Shown: positions 45,443 through 54,314, numbered from the stretch's first letter. The stretch is DNA of 64,000 nt from an uncultured bacterium (GCA_937949555.1 CALEDV010000063.1:1-64000), one strand, 5' to 3'. Program-made: numbers and translations. Notes: generated from the letters alone by a model not told the origin.

Positions 45443-47374
45443 CTAAAACACAAGCCTCAAGCACCAGTTTGCCACTGTCATTACAATAACTGAACTGATA
45501 GTGATAACTACGACTATTACAATTGCACTCCTTAGGCCGAGCATCCTTATGATGCTTCCTACATTTGCAACACAAGGGAAAAACATGGTAGTAAGCGTTA
45601 CGGCTACTATACTCTGCACATAGTCAAGCATATTTGCCTCAATCATTTTTGCAATTATTGCAACTGATGCCTCCCTTCTTGCAAGCAGGACAATAAGGGC
45701 ATCAACTATGTCAACGGGTAGTCCCAATGCGCCCTTTACCATTGGTTCAAGAAAGACCTTGAGGGCATCAAGGATGCCTGTCTTGTCAAGGGTAAATAAT
45801 ACAAGTGATGCCAAGATAAAAACCGGGAATGCCTCTTTGAGAAATTCAAGCAGTCGGTAATAGGTCTTTTTAGCGATGTTTTTTATATTGGGCATCCTGA
45901 TAGGAGGCAACATCTGAATGAATACCTGAGTTCTGTCTTCTTTTATTATCCTATTTAATATCAAGCCTGTGATTATCTCTACTAACACCAATATTGCAAA
46001 GGAGATGAAAAAGGCTGAAATACCAATCTTGCCGAGCAGACTCATACTTAGTCCAATCTGAGGTGCACAGGGTATTGCAAAGGCAATGAGAAAGATGGCA
46101 ATGTATCGCTCTTTCTTTGAGGCAAGGGTTTTTGTCGTAAGCGTTGCCATGGTCTTGCATCCAAAGCCAAGCACCATCGGCAGTATGGTTGCCCCACTAA
46201 GACCAATCTTGCTAAAAATCCTCTTTGACAGTACCGTTAGATTAGGTATATATCCCACATCCTCAAGGATATTATAAAGGATGTAAAAGACTGATAGTAT
46301 TGGCAACACTGTTAGTATTGCCCCAGCTACACCCATAGAAAGCACACCGTAATCCCCGATCAATAGATCATTCCAGAACCTGTCAATAACAACTGTCTTG
46401 ATGTAATCCTCCACAGGCTTCCAAGCCAGGTCCTCAAGAAACCCAGTCAATGCATCTGCCACTTCAACAACCAAAAAAAATACAGCTATGATTATGCCAA
46501 TCAGTATTGGAAAGCCTGTTATAGGCGTCCTACAATATTTGGCTAAGTTCTCTGAAAATGACTGCGGCGCAGAGGCCTGCTTTTTTACAATCTCATCATA
46601 CACACTGTCCACCCATCTGCTATAGGTATAGCTAAGCAGTTTAGCTGGATTCCACTGAAATCTATTTTTTAAATCGGCAATCGTATCCTTTATGTCCTGC
46701 AGAGTCTTTGCACCCGCAATCTTTTCAATATGCTCTTCAATATACTGGTCATTTAATAGTGTAAAAATAGCATTTGCCCGCCTATGACGCATACTATCGG
46801 GGAAAAAGGAAATTATTGAGCTAAGAGCAGACTCCATCACATCTCCGAATATAACTGGGGATTTTGGCAATCGCGCAGTTTCAATTGCCTGCTTAAGACG
46901 ATTTGTCCCCACTCCTTTGATTGCAATGGACTCAACCACAGGCACACCCACAATATAGGAAAGCTTTTTAGAGTCAATCCAGATGCCCTTCCTTGCGGTC
47001 TCATCAAGGGCATTAAGCACAAGCACTAAGGGGATAGAAAGTTGTGTGAGTTCAGCAGTCAAAGAGAGCGACTGCTTTAGGTGATTAGCATCAACACATT
47101 GCACGATAATATCCACATCACCAGAGAGAATCTTTTCTCTGACCATTGATGCCTCTTCAGATTGGATATGCAATGAGTAAATGCCGGGCGTGTCAATTAT
47201 GTTGTAACAATAACCCTCAACAGTGCAAAAAGCCCCCTTGATGTTGATTGTAGAAAGTGGATAGTTTGCAACTAATGTATATTCACCAGTTAGGTTTGAA
47301 AATATCTGGCTCTTGCCACAGTTTGGCAGTCCAAGGATGAGGACATTTTTGTCTGTCTTATCGGTTTGTTTCAT
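45443..47374 (-). CDS. feoB: Ferrous iron transporter FeoB
   Basis: This 643-residue membrane GTPase has G1 GLPNCGKS (15-22), G3 DTPG and G4 NALDE in the N-terminal G domain. A helical guanine-dissociation-inhibitor region (to about 270) and a membrane part with two Gate repeats follow. It imports Fe(II) across the inner membrane. FeoB genes are found in magnetosome gene clusters, and here it sits in one unbroken run with mam genes 13 kb upstream. No separate feoA gene is seen; the FeoA-like domain is attached to the next gene's regulator. Confidence 0.93.
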   Translation of the reverse strand: MKQTDKTDKNVLILGLPNCGKSQIFSNLTGEYTLVANYPLSTINIKGAFCTVEGYCYNIIDTPGIYSLHIQSEEASMVREKILSGDVDIIVQCVDANHLKQSLSLTAELTQLSIPLVLVLNALDETARKGIWIDSKKLSYIVGVPVVESIAIKGVGTNRLKQAIETARLPKSPVIFGDVMESALSSIISFFPDSMRHRRANAIFTLLNDQYIEEHIEKIAGAKTLQDIKDTIADLKNRFQWNPAKLLSYTYSRWVDSVYDEIVKKQASAPQSFSENLAKYCRTPITGFPILIGIIIAVFFLVVEVADALTGFLEDLAWKPVEDYIKTVVIDRFWNDLLIGDYGVLSMGVAGAILTVLPILSVFYILYNILEDVGYIPNLTVLSKRIFSKIGLSGATILPMVLGFGCKTMATLTTKTLASKKERYIAIFLIAFAIPCAPQIGLSMSLLGKIGISAFFISFAILVLVEIITGLILNRIIKEDRTQVFIQMLPPIRMPNIKNIAKKTYYRLLEFLKEAFPVFILASLVLFTLDKTGILDALKVFLEPMVKGALGLPVDIVDALIVLLARREASVAIIAKMIEANMLDYVQSIVAVTLTTMFFPCVANVGSIIRMLGLRSAIVIVVVITISSVIVMTVANWCLRLVF

Positions 47375-47422
47375 TGTCCTAAAATTTTCCTAATTGTTTT
47401 TATTGATTACACCAAATCTTGC

Positions 47423-48340
47423 TTACTCTGCAGTATCAAGCTGTTCGAAGACATCCTCTCTTAAATCAAGCAGATCATTAATATCAATGGACAAGGCTGA
47501 CATGGGTTGACGATGTAGCAGCGCCCACTCCTTAGTATCTTTGTTGTTAGATCTTGTCGATGATGACTCATAGCACTCCACAATGTATTCGCTTATGATC
47601 AGTAGAGAAATCAACTGCTCTACAGTGCTATTTTTTTGTATCTCTAAGTTTATGTAGTGATGATAGCATATAGCATCACATATTGTTTCATTCAAATGCC
47701 AGGACCTCGCTACCATATAACCTGCTATACAGTGATTTGTGCTATACCTTTGCTCTTCTAATCCAATAATTGATTTGTAATTACCCTTAAGGGCATCAAT
47801 CGGGACGGTCCCCATCGCCAATCCAGCAATTTCTTCATAATCTTTGTATTTCTTCACAAAGAGAGGCACTGCACAGTCATGAAAGAGTCCTGCCATATAG
47901 GCCATTTCGATAAGTGGTGATTTGATCTTCTTTGCAATGAACCTTGCAGTATGAGCAACCATTGAGGAGTGTTTGAGAAACTTGTCATTAAAAGCCTTAT
48001 TTGTGCTGTAGTTATCAACAGATTCACGAAGCGCGGCGGTTACAATGATGTTGTAAAAGTTAGTTATTCCAAGCACCAATAAAGCCTGCTCAATGGTGTC
48101 TGATTTCCTTGTTGAGAAAAATGGAGAGTTTGCTATCTTAAGAACCTTGGCAGAGAGCGCAACATCCTTTTCAACTAATTCTGCAATCACCTTAAAGTCA
48201 ATCTTTATCTTATTCATCTCATGGTTTATATCAAGGACTATTTTAGGATTAGATGGGATACCAATATTTTTGATGAGCTCTTCAGCCTTTTTAATGCTGT
48301 TGTCATCTTTGGTCCTGTTTAATTTCTGAATGTCTATCAT
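47423..48340 (-). CDS. HDOD-domain protein 1
   Basis: This 305-residue protein consists mainly of an HDOD domain (about 20-240): LVEKDVALSAKVLKIANSPFF near the start, then AGLFHDCAVPLF and a histidine-containing YHHY. HDOD domains resemble HD phosphohydrolases but usually lack full catalytic sites, and often act in signalling. It is a paralogue of the next upstream gene, with the same length and the same N-terminal GIP(S/P)xPxxxL layout, so the pair arose by duplication. Confidence 0.86.
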   Translation of the reverse strand: MIDIQKLNRTKDDNSIKKAEELIKNIGIPSNPKIVLDINHEMNKIKIDFKVIAELVEKDVALSAKVLKIANSPFFSTRKSDTIEQALLVLGITNFYNIIVTAALRESVDNYSTNKAFNDKFLKHSSMVAHTARFIAKKIKSPLIEMAYMAGLFHDCAVPLFVKKYKDYEEIAGLAMGTVPIDALKGNYKSIIGLEEQRYSTNHCIAGYMVARSWHLNETICDAICYHHYINLEIQKNSTVEQLISLLIISEYIVECYESSSTRSNNKDTKEWALLHRQPMSALSIDINDLLDLREDVFEQLDTAE

Positions 48341-48382
48341 CTTCTTTCCCCCAAGTGTCTTTTAGCCCCTAATATTTATCAG

Positions 48383-49303
48383 CTACATCCCTACTATGTC
48401 TCTTATATCCTCACTTATGTCTTCAATCTGCTCCTCTGATAGGTCTAAGTCTGCCTTGAGAATATTAATATCAACACTTGCAAAAACCTGTTGATTGTCA
48501 ATTGCATCATCCTTGTTGTCGGATAAATTTGTTTTGTATGTGTTGATTGTCTTATATGCCTTTATTGCCTTGTAAGTTGAGATTGTCTCTTCATAAACAA
48601 TCTTCTCAGCAAGTCTTAAGCAGTTTACAAAGAGCTTGACCTTATCGTTTTTTAAATACCTCAGTTCAGTGCTGTGATGCCACATTATCGAGTCATAGAT
48701 TTCTTGTGGTAATTGCCAGGATTTGGCAAGCACATATCCCACTACACAATGATTGGTGTTGAGTAACTTTTCCTCAACATTTACAGCATCAGTGCTTGGT
48801 CCTAGGGCATAGTCAACTACTTGTTGATAATCCTTGAATCTCTTGAGCATTATTGGCACTGAGCAGTCGTGAAACAACCCAGCAAGATATGCATCTTCCA
48901 TAAGCCTTTTATTAATTTCCTTCATCACAAGGCTACAAGCCTTAGCTATCTGAAGAGAGTGTCTCCAAAAGGTCTCAAAGACCTTGGGGTCTATCCCTTT
49001 AAATGAAAGTGTATCCCTTAGGGCCGATGCGACTATGAGATTATAAAAATTCTTAGTGCCAAGCAGATTAAGTGCTTGGTTAACAGAGGTTATCTTTCCG
49101 AGACCCACTAAAGGTGAGCTTGCAAGCTTCAGTGTAGTAGCGCTGATTCCCACATCTTGACTGACTAATTCAGCAATACGAAAAAGATTAGGACTCGCAC
49201 TTTCTATCTCTTTTTTTATCTTTAAAATAACCTCAGGCTGTGGGGGAATCCCCACGCTCTTTATTGTTTCTTCGGCGGTCTTTATTGCTTTACCAACGGG
49301 CAT
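48383..49303 (-). CDS. HDOD-domain protein 2
   Basis: This 306-residue paralogue of HDOD protein 1 carries ELVSQDVGISATTLKLASSPLVG, AGLFHDCSVPIMLKRFKDYQ, NTNHCVVGYVLAKSW and WHHS. The C-terminal tail differs and contains a threonine/lysine-rich YKAIKAYKTINTYKT stretch. The ribosome site AAGGAGG is strong. It lies after the stand-alone CZB gene. HDOD proteins often work next to receiver proteins, as here. Confidence 0.86.
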   Translation of the reverse strand: MPVGKAIKTAEETIKSVGIPPQPEVILKIKKEIESASPNLFRIAELVSQDVGISATTLKLASSPLVGLGKITSVNQALNLLGTKNFYNLIVASALRDTLSFKGIDPKVFETFWRHSLQIAKACSLVMKEINKRLMEDAYLAGLFHDCSVPIMLKRFKDYQQVVDYALGPSTDAVNVEEKLLNTNHCVVGYVLAKSWQLPQEIYDSIMWHHSTELRYLKNDKVKLFVNCLRLAEKIVYEETISTYKAIKAYKTINTYKTNLSDNKDDAIDNQQVFASVDINILKADLDLSEEQIEDISEDIRDIVGM

Positions 49304-49423
49304 TGGTTACCTCCTTAGGAATAAAACCTTCAGATACATTAAAAAACTGCTAACAAAACCTCTCTGTTATCTGAAAATATCCATGCATGTTAATCCCTAC
49401 TTTATGATTAATTAGAGAGAGCA

Positions 49424-49945
49424 TTACCCTTTACCCCTCAGATCATCCTTCAGAATATCCAAAGATACCTTTGTGATGCTCACCGTTGATGATTGATTTG
49501 GTTCGTTGCCGCCAAAGAGCTTTTTAAAGGGTTTAAAGAGTTTATTGGTAAGTCCTTGCGCTTGCTGTGGCTCTTTGACAGTTTGATAGTTTCTAAGCAT
49601 TTTATACTCAAGCATAGTCAAGAGATAGATAATCTCCTTGCTCATCCTTTGTGCCTCTTCAAAATCAATCTGTGCCTGTGCGTCTTGACGAGGGCTGAGC
49701 TTAGGACTATTGTGCCATCTGACAACCTTCTCGGCTGCAATGTGAAACTCCTTGTGATACCTTTCAAGAAATTCAATCTCTGGTATGTCACTGTATTCCT
49801 CCATTGCTCCACTATACAGCCATACACCCAAATCACATTCATTAAAAGACTTGACATTTAAAATCAAATCCCTCTTTTGCAAAGCCCTTTCAAGCTGATA
49901 AACCCATTCCACATGGGTAAGTCGAGCAATCATAATATCAAGCAT
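49424..49945 (-). CDS. Stand-alone CZB (chemoreceptor zinc-binding) domain protein
   Basis: This 173-residue soluble protein has the CZB pattern of one cysteine and three histidines: H11 (THVEW), C37 (CDLGVWL), H64 and H68 (YHKEFH). CZB domains bind zinc tightly in chemoreceptors and in DgcZ, and respond to zinc or oxidants such as HOCl. Here there is no chemoreceptor or cyclase attached, and the tail (about 125-173) is lysine-rich and probably disordered. The start is supported by GGAGG. It overlaps no other gene and lies directly after the receiver-GAF gene. Confidence 0.8.
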   Translation of the reverse strand: MLDIMIARLTHVEWVYQLERALQKRDLILNVKSFNECDLGVWLYSGAMEEYSDIPEIEFLERYHKEFHIAAEKVVRWHNSPKLSPRQDAQAQIDFEEAQRMSKEIIYLLTMLEYKMLRNYQTVKEPQQAQGLTNKLFKPFKKLFGGNEPNQSSTVSITKVSLDILKDDLRGKG

Positions 49946-49947
49946 TC

Positions 49948-50793
49948 CTAAGTCCTCCTTATTGCGTTTGCAATTACATCTGCAAAGGCATTGAGGATAT
50001 TTTCATCTGCCTCGTCTCTTTGGTGCCCTTCACGAACATATACATTTATAACCCCAAGTAATTTATCCTTTGCAACTATAGGCATACAGTAGTGTCCATG
50101 AGGCAAACCATCTTGCTGTCGTGTATGTTCTTTGTCAATGGCACTACTAAATACAACCCTCTTTGTCTCTGCTGCCTTACCACAGATACAACTACCCACA
50201 GGCACTGTCTTACATGGACCATCTCCAACCTGTGCCTTACAGACAAGCTGATTTGTTGACTCATCGTAAAGATAGATTGCAGCCTTTGTCTGAAGAAATA
50301 ACCTTGGGATCGAAAGGATCATCTGAAGGCTCTTTTGGAGCTTATCTTCAAGGCTAAGGTCCTCAAGAAAGATCTTGAGCATCCTCATCAAGACCTTGAG
50401 CTTCATCTCCATTTTGTGTTTGTAAAGTGCCATGCCAATGGTAATGAGCAAGTCTCGTTGAGTGAAAGGTTTGACAATATAGCCCTGAGGTTCAGTTATT
50501 TTTGCCCTGTGAAGGGTCATCAAATCAGTCTGTGCAGTGAGATAGACTATCGGTATGTCAAAGGACTTGCTTATCTTATCGGCTGCCTCTATGCCGTCCA
50601 TCTTGCCCTCAAGCTGGATGTCCATAAGTATTAAATCTGGTGAATACTCCTCTGCATACTTAATTGCCTCCTCTCCAGTAGCGGCAATCTCACATACCTC
50701 ATAGCCAATCTTCTGAAGCTTAGCCTCAATATCACGGGCCGTTATTATCTCGTCTTCAACGATGAGTATTGTTATCCTCCCTGCAATTCCCAT
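49948..50793 (-). CDS. Receiver-GAF response regulator
   Basis: This 281-residue protein has a complete receiver domain (about 7-120; D58 in LILMDIQ and the lysine in GYIVKPF). A linker and a C-terminal GAF domain (about 140-280) follow, with cysteines in the region QVGDGPCKTVPVGSCICGKAAE. There is no DNA-binding or enzymatic output. The GAF domain could bind a small molecule or metal. The histidine kinase encoded 130 bases upstream is the likely phosphate donor. Confidence 0.87.
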   Translation of the reverse strand: MGIAGRITILIVEDEIITARDIEAKLQKIGYEVCEIAATGEEAIKYAEEYSPDLILMDIQLEGKMDGIEAADKISKSFDIPIVYLTAQTDLMTLHRAKITEPQGYIVKPFTQRDLLITIGMALYKHKMEMKLKVLMRMLKIFLEDLSLEDKLQKSLQMILSIPRLFLQTKAAIYLYDESTNQLVCKAQVGDGPCKTVPVGSCICGKAAETKRVVFSSAIDKEHTRQQDGLPHGHYCMPIVAKDKLLGVINVYVREGHQRDEADENILNAFADVIANAIRRT

Positions 50794-50923
50794 AAGTACC
50801 TCCTTGTGATTTATAAAGTAATGTCAAAGGTTTTTAGGCTAAAAAACTTAAAAAACTTCCTCCGTAAAAATATCTGTTTTAAATAGGCTTACCTCACAAT
50901 ATAAGTGGATCAGTGAATGACCC

Positions 50924-52093
50924 CTATCCTCCAAATACAATCCTAATCCTTGTCCCCTTACTCCTGTCTATCTCCATAGTCCCTCTTATCTTTCTTTTAA
51001 CAAGGTCATTTATTAACTGCCAACCTAAGGACCTACTCTTTCTCAACTCCTCCTCTGGTGGCAGTCCTTTGCCATTGTCTGCGACAATTAGCTCATATTT
51101 ACCTTCTTTATTTTTATCAAAAGCCAGATATATCTCTCCTTTGGGTACATCATCAAAGGCATACTTCACCGCATTTGAGACGAGTTCGCAGACAATAAGC
51201 CCACAGGGAATCATAATGTCCACAGATAGTTTCTCTACCCTTACATCAATCTTGATATCTACTGTCTTGTATGTCCTCAATTGATAAGACTGCATGATGT
51301 CTGAAAGGAGCTCTTTGAGGTATTCATCGACCTGCAAAGTCGAGATGTCAGAGGACTGATAAAGCTTTTCATGCACCAACGCCATTGATCTGATTCTATT
51401 TAAAGTGTCTTTGAAGATGTTAATAATCTTTTTGTCTTCAAGGGTATTCATCTGCAGCGCAAGGAGGCTGCTGATGATTTGCATGTTGTTTTTAACCCTA
51501 TGATGCACCTCTTTTAGTAAGGTCTCTTTATCCTTCAGTGCCTCCTCAAGGGTGAGGCTCTTTTGGGTCATATCAAAGGCCTTTTTCTTCTCCTCAATTA
51601 TTAGCTGTGCCCTACGGTCAATCTCCTTTTGTAATTGCTCGTTATAGAGCATTAGGTGCTCTGTGAGCTCCGCCTGCTCTTTGAGCATCCTTTCATAGGC
51701 TGCCTTTAGACTTTCTAATTCTTGTTTTGTCTCAATAAGCTCCAACTGTTGTTTTATTACTAAAAAAAGCTGTGTCATTGTAAAGGGTGTAACAATATAA
51801 GTAGTTGCACCTGCCTTAAAAGAACTCGCCCTTTGTCCACTGCCATAGGGACCTATCACAATCTTAGGAGTGTTGTTATATGTATCAGAAAGAGACTTTA
51901 AAACATCTACTGCCTTCATATCAGGAAGGTCATATTGAATGATAATTATCTCATATTTAGATGAATTAGCCATTGTAATGGCATCTTCACCCTTTGTTGC
52001 CCTATCAAACAAAAGGGACATATCTGTTAGGACCGCCTCAATTTGCCGTAATATGTCTTGGTCATTAGATGCTATTAGTGCTTTTGCAGTCAA
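50924..52093 (-). CDS. Histidine kinase (HisKA_2) with inactive N-terminal receiver
   Basis: This is a 389-residue cytoplasmic kinase. The N-terminal receiver-like domain (about 1-120) has lost the key residues: the phospho-acceptor Asp is Q53, the conserved Thr/Ser is G81 and the Lys is T102. A coiled coil (about 120-190) leads to a HisKA_2 domain with LKEVHHRVKNN (H197/H198) and an ATPase domain (ELVSNAVKYAF, DNGKGLP). The start is a TTG preceded by GGAGG. It should donate phosphate to the receiver-GAF protein. No membrane segment is seen. Confidence 0.87.
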   Translation of the reverse strand: MTAKALIASNDQDILRQIEAVLTDMSLLFDRATKGEDAITMANSSKYEIIIIQYDLPDMKAVDVLKSLSDTYNNTPKIVIGPYGSGQRASSFKAGATTYIVTPFTMTQLFLVIKQQLELIETKQELESLKAAYERMLKEQAELTEHLMLYNEQLQKEIDRRAQLIIEEKKKAFDMTQKSLTLEEALKDKETLLKEVHHRVKNNMQIISSLLALQMNTLEDKKIINIFKDTLNRIRSMALVHEKLYQSSDISTLQVDEYLKELLSDIMQSYQLRTYKTVDIKIDVRVEKLSVDIMIPCGLIVCELVSNAVKYAFDDVPKGEIYLAFDKNKEGKYELIVADNGKGLPPEEELRKSRSLGWQLINDLVKRKIRGTMEIDRSKGTRIRIVFGG

Positions 52094-52254
52094 GATACCT
52101 CCTCCTCCTCCGCTAAATCTATAATCTCGTTAATTTTATGACTGGGGTAATGAATTGATATCTTTTATTGTCAAAATCTTGCATATTCAAAACCCCTGTT
52201 TTTTAAAGTCTTTTAAAATGCCCCTTGTGTAAACTCTCCATCCCCTTACTCCTA

Positions 52255-52644
52255 TCACAACACCTTTATATGACCAATGATAATCAGTCCAATCCAAATC
52301 CAAAAAAGTCCCTGTTGTGTATGAAGCATCCTGATATATCTACTATCCTCAGGCAATAACCTATAGTGCATAAGGACACCTTCCAGGGTTAGAAGGATTG
52401 TAACTACAAAGCTTATTCTTAATAGTGCTGTCTTTTCATCGGCATAGTGTCCGTGAATGAGCAAGAAAAATAGGGCAATGAGGTTAAAGGTAATATGAAT
52501 TTTTAAATACCGAGCAAAAAATTGGGCAATATCCTTTGACCAGCCAATAATGTGTCTTGCAATCAACTTGGCTGGATAATAGGCATTGGCAATAATAAAG
52601 AATATACCCGACAGATAACCCGCTGTATTGCTTAATTGCTCCAA
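52255..52644 (-). CDS. Small four-helix membrane protein with paired histidines
   Basis: This 129-residue protein has about four hydrophobic helices. Histidines fall at helix positions suited to haem b binding: KIHITFNLIALFFLLIHGHY, then VLMHYRLL and MLHTQQGLFWIW...IIGH. It may be a cytochrome b561- or ferric-reductase-like protein, but I do not recognise a family. The start is a TTG that overlaps the preceding gene's end within a few bases, so it is translationally linked to the coiled-coil gene. Its place inside the magnetosome run suggests a magnetosome-membrane role. Confidence 0.65.
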   Translation of the reverse strand: MEQLSNTAGYLSGIFFIIANAYYPAKLIARHIIGWSKDIAQFFARYLKIHITFNLIALFFLLIHGHYADEKTALLRISFVVTILLTLEGVLMHYRLLPEDSRYIRMLHTQQGLFWIWIGLIIIGHIKVL

Positions 52645-52647
52645 TCC

Positions 52648-53238
52648 TTAGTCCCTCATCTTGTTTGCAAACTTAATAGAAAGATCCATCTTGTTTTCTG
52701 CCTCTTTGAAGACCCTTGACAGTTGCCTCAAGACCATGTCGTACTGCTTAATCTCTGGCGCCTTTTGGTGTCTTTGCTCCGATAATATATTTACCCCTGT
52801 CTCCATATCCTTGAGTTTTTTGATGTAAACTGCCTTTTCATTGACAATGCTTAAAAGTTCATCCTCAAGATGGGAACGCATATTGAGGAAGTTTTTTATG
52901 TTCTTTGTGGCTGTCTTCATACTAACCTGACACTTGTTGATCTCATCAATGAGTTGCTCTTTGGTGTCTTCAAGGGCTTCCAAGGTTGACGGATACCTCT
53001 GAATCTTTTGTTTTGTGCTATCAATCTCCCTATTTAATGCCTCTGCAACAATGCAAGCGCCGTCGATCTCCGATTTGATTGAATCAAGCTTGTTTGTTAG
53101 CTTTGCGTTTTCACTAATAAGTTGATGCTTTTTTGCCCTTAGTTCTTTTAATTCATTAACGAGGTCCTTTATCTCCTGCGACTTTATTCTCTTTCCACGA
53201 GGCAAAAAGACCCCTGGTATGCTAAATACGCCTTCCAT
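52648..53238 (-). CDS. Coiled-coil protein, 196 residues
   Basis: The product starts MEGVFSIPGVFLPRGKR and is then nearly all coiled coil (about 20-190). The start at 53238 is chosen because the earlier in-frame ATGGAGGTG of the open frame is itself the ribosome site. I recognise no family; it resembles in type the Mad/Man coiled-coil proteins of magnetosome clusters. It is coupled to the small four-helix membrane protein. Confidence 0.72.
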   Translation of the reverse strand: MEGVFSIPGVFLPRGKRIKSQEIKDLVNELKELRAKKHQLISENAKLTNKLDSIKSEIDGACIVAEALNREIDSTKQKIQRYPSTLEALEDTKEQLIDEINKCQVSMKTATKNIKNFLNMRSHLEDELLSIVNEKAVYIKKLKDMETGVNILSEQRHQKAPEIKQYDMVLRQLSRVFKEAENKMDLSIKFANKMRD

Positions 53239-53311
53239 CTTACCAATCACCTCCATAATTGAAGTTTAATTTACTTCCCATCCAAAGGGGTTAGTCCTTT
53301 AAACTAACTCG

Positions 53312-53575
53312 CTATTTTTTCAACCCTCTTAAAAAACCCACTGCACCACCGGCAAAGCTAAAGGTCTTAAGGACTACAAGGGCAGGCAGGGTAACCTCTG
53401 CTGCAGCAATTGCAACTACTGCACCAATGCCTGTTACAGCACCAACTCCCACACCAACAGCGGTCTTGGCAGCAATGATACCTGTCCTATGGATGAGTCT
53501 GTTAATCCTTTGTCCTATACTTGTTTTTTCATCAGTCTTTTCTGCCTTTTCAAGTTGTTGTATTTGTTCGCTCAT
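53312..53575 (-). CDS. Small protein with a glycine/alanine-rich hydrophobic core
   Basis: This protein of about 87 residues has a charged N terminus (1-30). A long hydrophobic glycine/alanine-rich stretch follows (about 32-80: AAKTAVGVGVGAVTGIGAVV, then AAAEVTLPALVVL), and the end is basic (FLRGLKK). This fits one or two membrane helices with small residues that pack tightly, a general style seen in several small magnetosome-membrane proteins such as MamC or MamD. No homology to those is claimed. The second ATG (53575) has GAGGTG at the right distance. Confidence 0.7.
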   Translation of the reverse strand: MSEQIQQLEKAEKTDEKTSIGQRINRLIHRTGIIAAKTAVGVGVGAVTGIGAVVAIAAAEVTLPALVVLKTFSFAGGAVGFLRGLKK

Positions 53576-53592
53576 AATACACACCTCTTTTT

Positions 53593-54312
53593 TTAAATGC
53601 TAAGATTATAGTTTTGAAGTTTCTTTTTGTCTTCTAAACACTGTTTAAGTTGTTGATTTTGCCTTTCATATTTTTCTATAAGGCTCACTCTTTCACCCCT
53701 TAAGGTTGCAATCTCTTTTGAGTAAGTATTGAGTTTGTCAATGGCGGAATTGAGTTTGAGCTCTATATAGTGAATATCCCTCTGTAGATCAGCCTTTTCA
53801 TCCTCTAATTCCTTAATTCTGTCATTGAGCTCCTTTGTCTCTAATTTATGTTTGTCCATATAGTTCTTCATAGAGCGTAATGTGGCTTGTGCCTCACTTC
53901 TTTCTTCAATGAGTCTTTCAATTTCTGCCTTTAGTTCTCGCCTTGTGGGCAACTCTTCATTGATGAGATCAAGTCTTTGTTGAAGTTCACGGTTTTCTGC
54001 TTTTAGCCTTGTTATAACCTCTTTTGATGCCTCAAGGTCTTTCTCAAGGGCTTTATTGATTGTGATGACACTATTAAGCTGTGCATATATATTTTGCATG
54101 CTTGTAAATAAGTCCTTGATGGTCTTGCCAATGTCCATTGCCCCAGTTTCATTTTTAAGGTGCTCAAGGACCTTGAGTTCTGGCATATCTCGGACAACCA
54201 AAACCCCCTCAGATATGAAAGAGCAATCTTCTTTTTGCTCTGTGGAAGCCTCGTTGCATTCCTCTTGTGGTTCTATAATGTCCTCTTTTATCTCTTGTTG
54301 CTCCTTGTTCAT
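53593..54312 (-). CDS. Coiled-coil protein, 239 residues
   Basis: The N-terminal 35 residues are acidic (EEDIIEPQEE-like). The rest (about 60-235) is continuous coiled coil without cysteines or enzymatic motifs. The ATG is preceded by AAGGAG and lies two bases after the upstream coiled-coil gene, so the two are coupled. The likely role is structural, for example scaffolding or positioning; this is inference from context. Confidence 0.75.
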   Translation of the reverse strand: MNKEQQEIKEDIIEPQEECNEASTEQKEDCSFISEGVLVVRDMPELKVLEHLKNETGAMDIGKTIKDLFTSMQNIYAQLNSVITINKALEKDLEASKEVITRLKAENRELQQRLDLINEELPTRRELKAEIERLIEERSEAQATLRSMKNYMDKHKLETKELNDRIKELEDEKADLQRDIHYIELKLNSAIDKLNTYSKEIATLRGERVSLIEKYERQNQQLKQCLEDKKKLQNYNLSI

Positions 54313-54314
54313 GT

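Noticed and set aside
47375-47422. Possible DtxR operator before feoB
   Set aside because: Two direct TTAGGA-like words are present, but no convincing palindrome; it cannot be supported from one sequence.
52178-52195. Possible sigma-54 site upstream of the histidine kinase (GG-N10-GC)
   Set aside because: Only the two doublets match; the TGGCA part of the consensus is missing.
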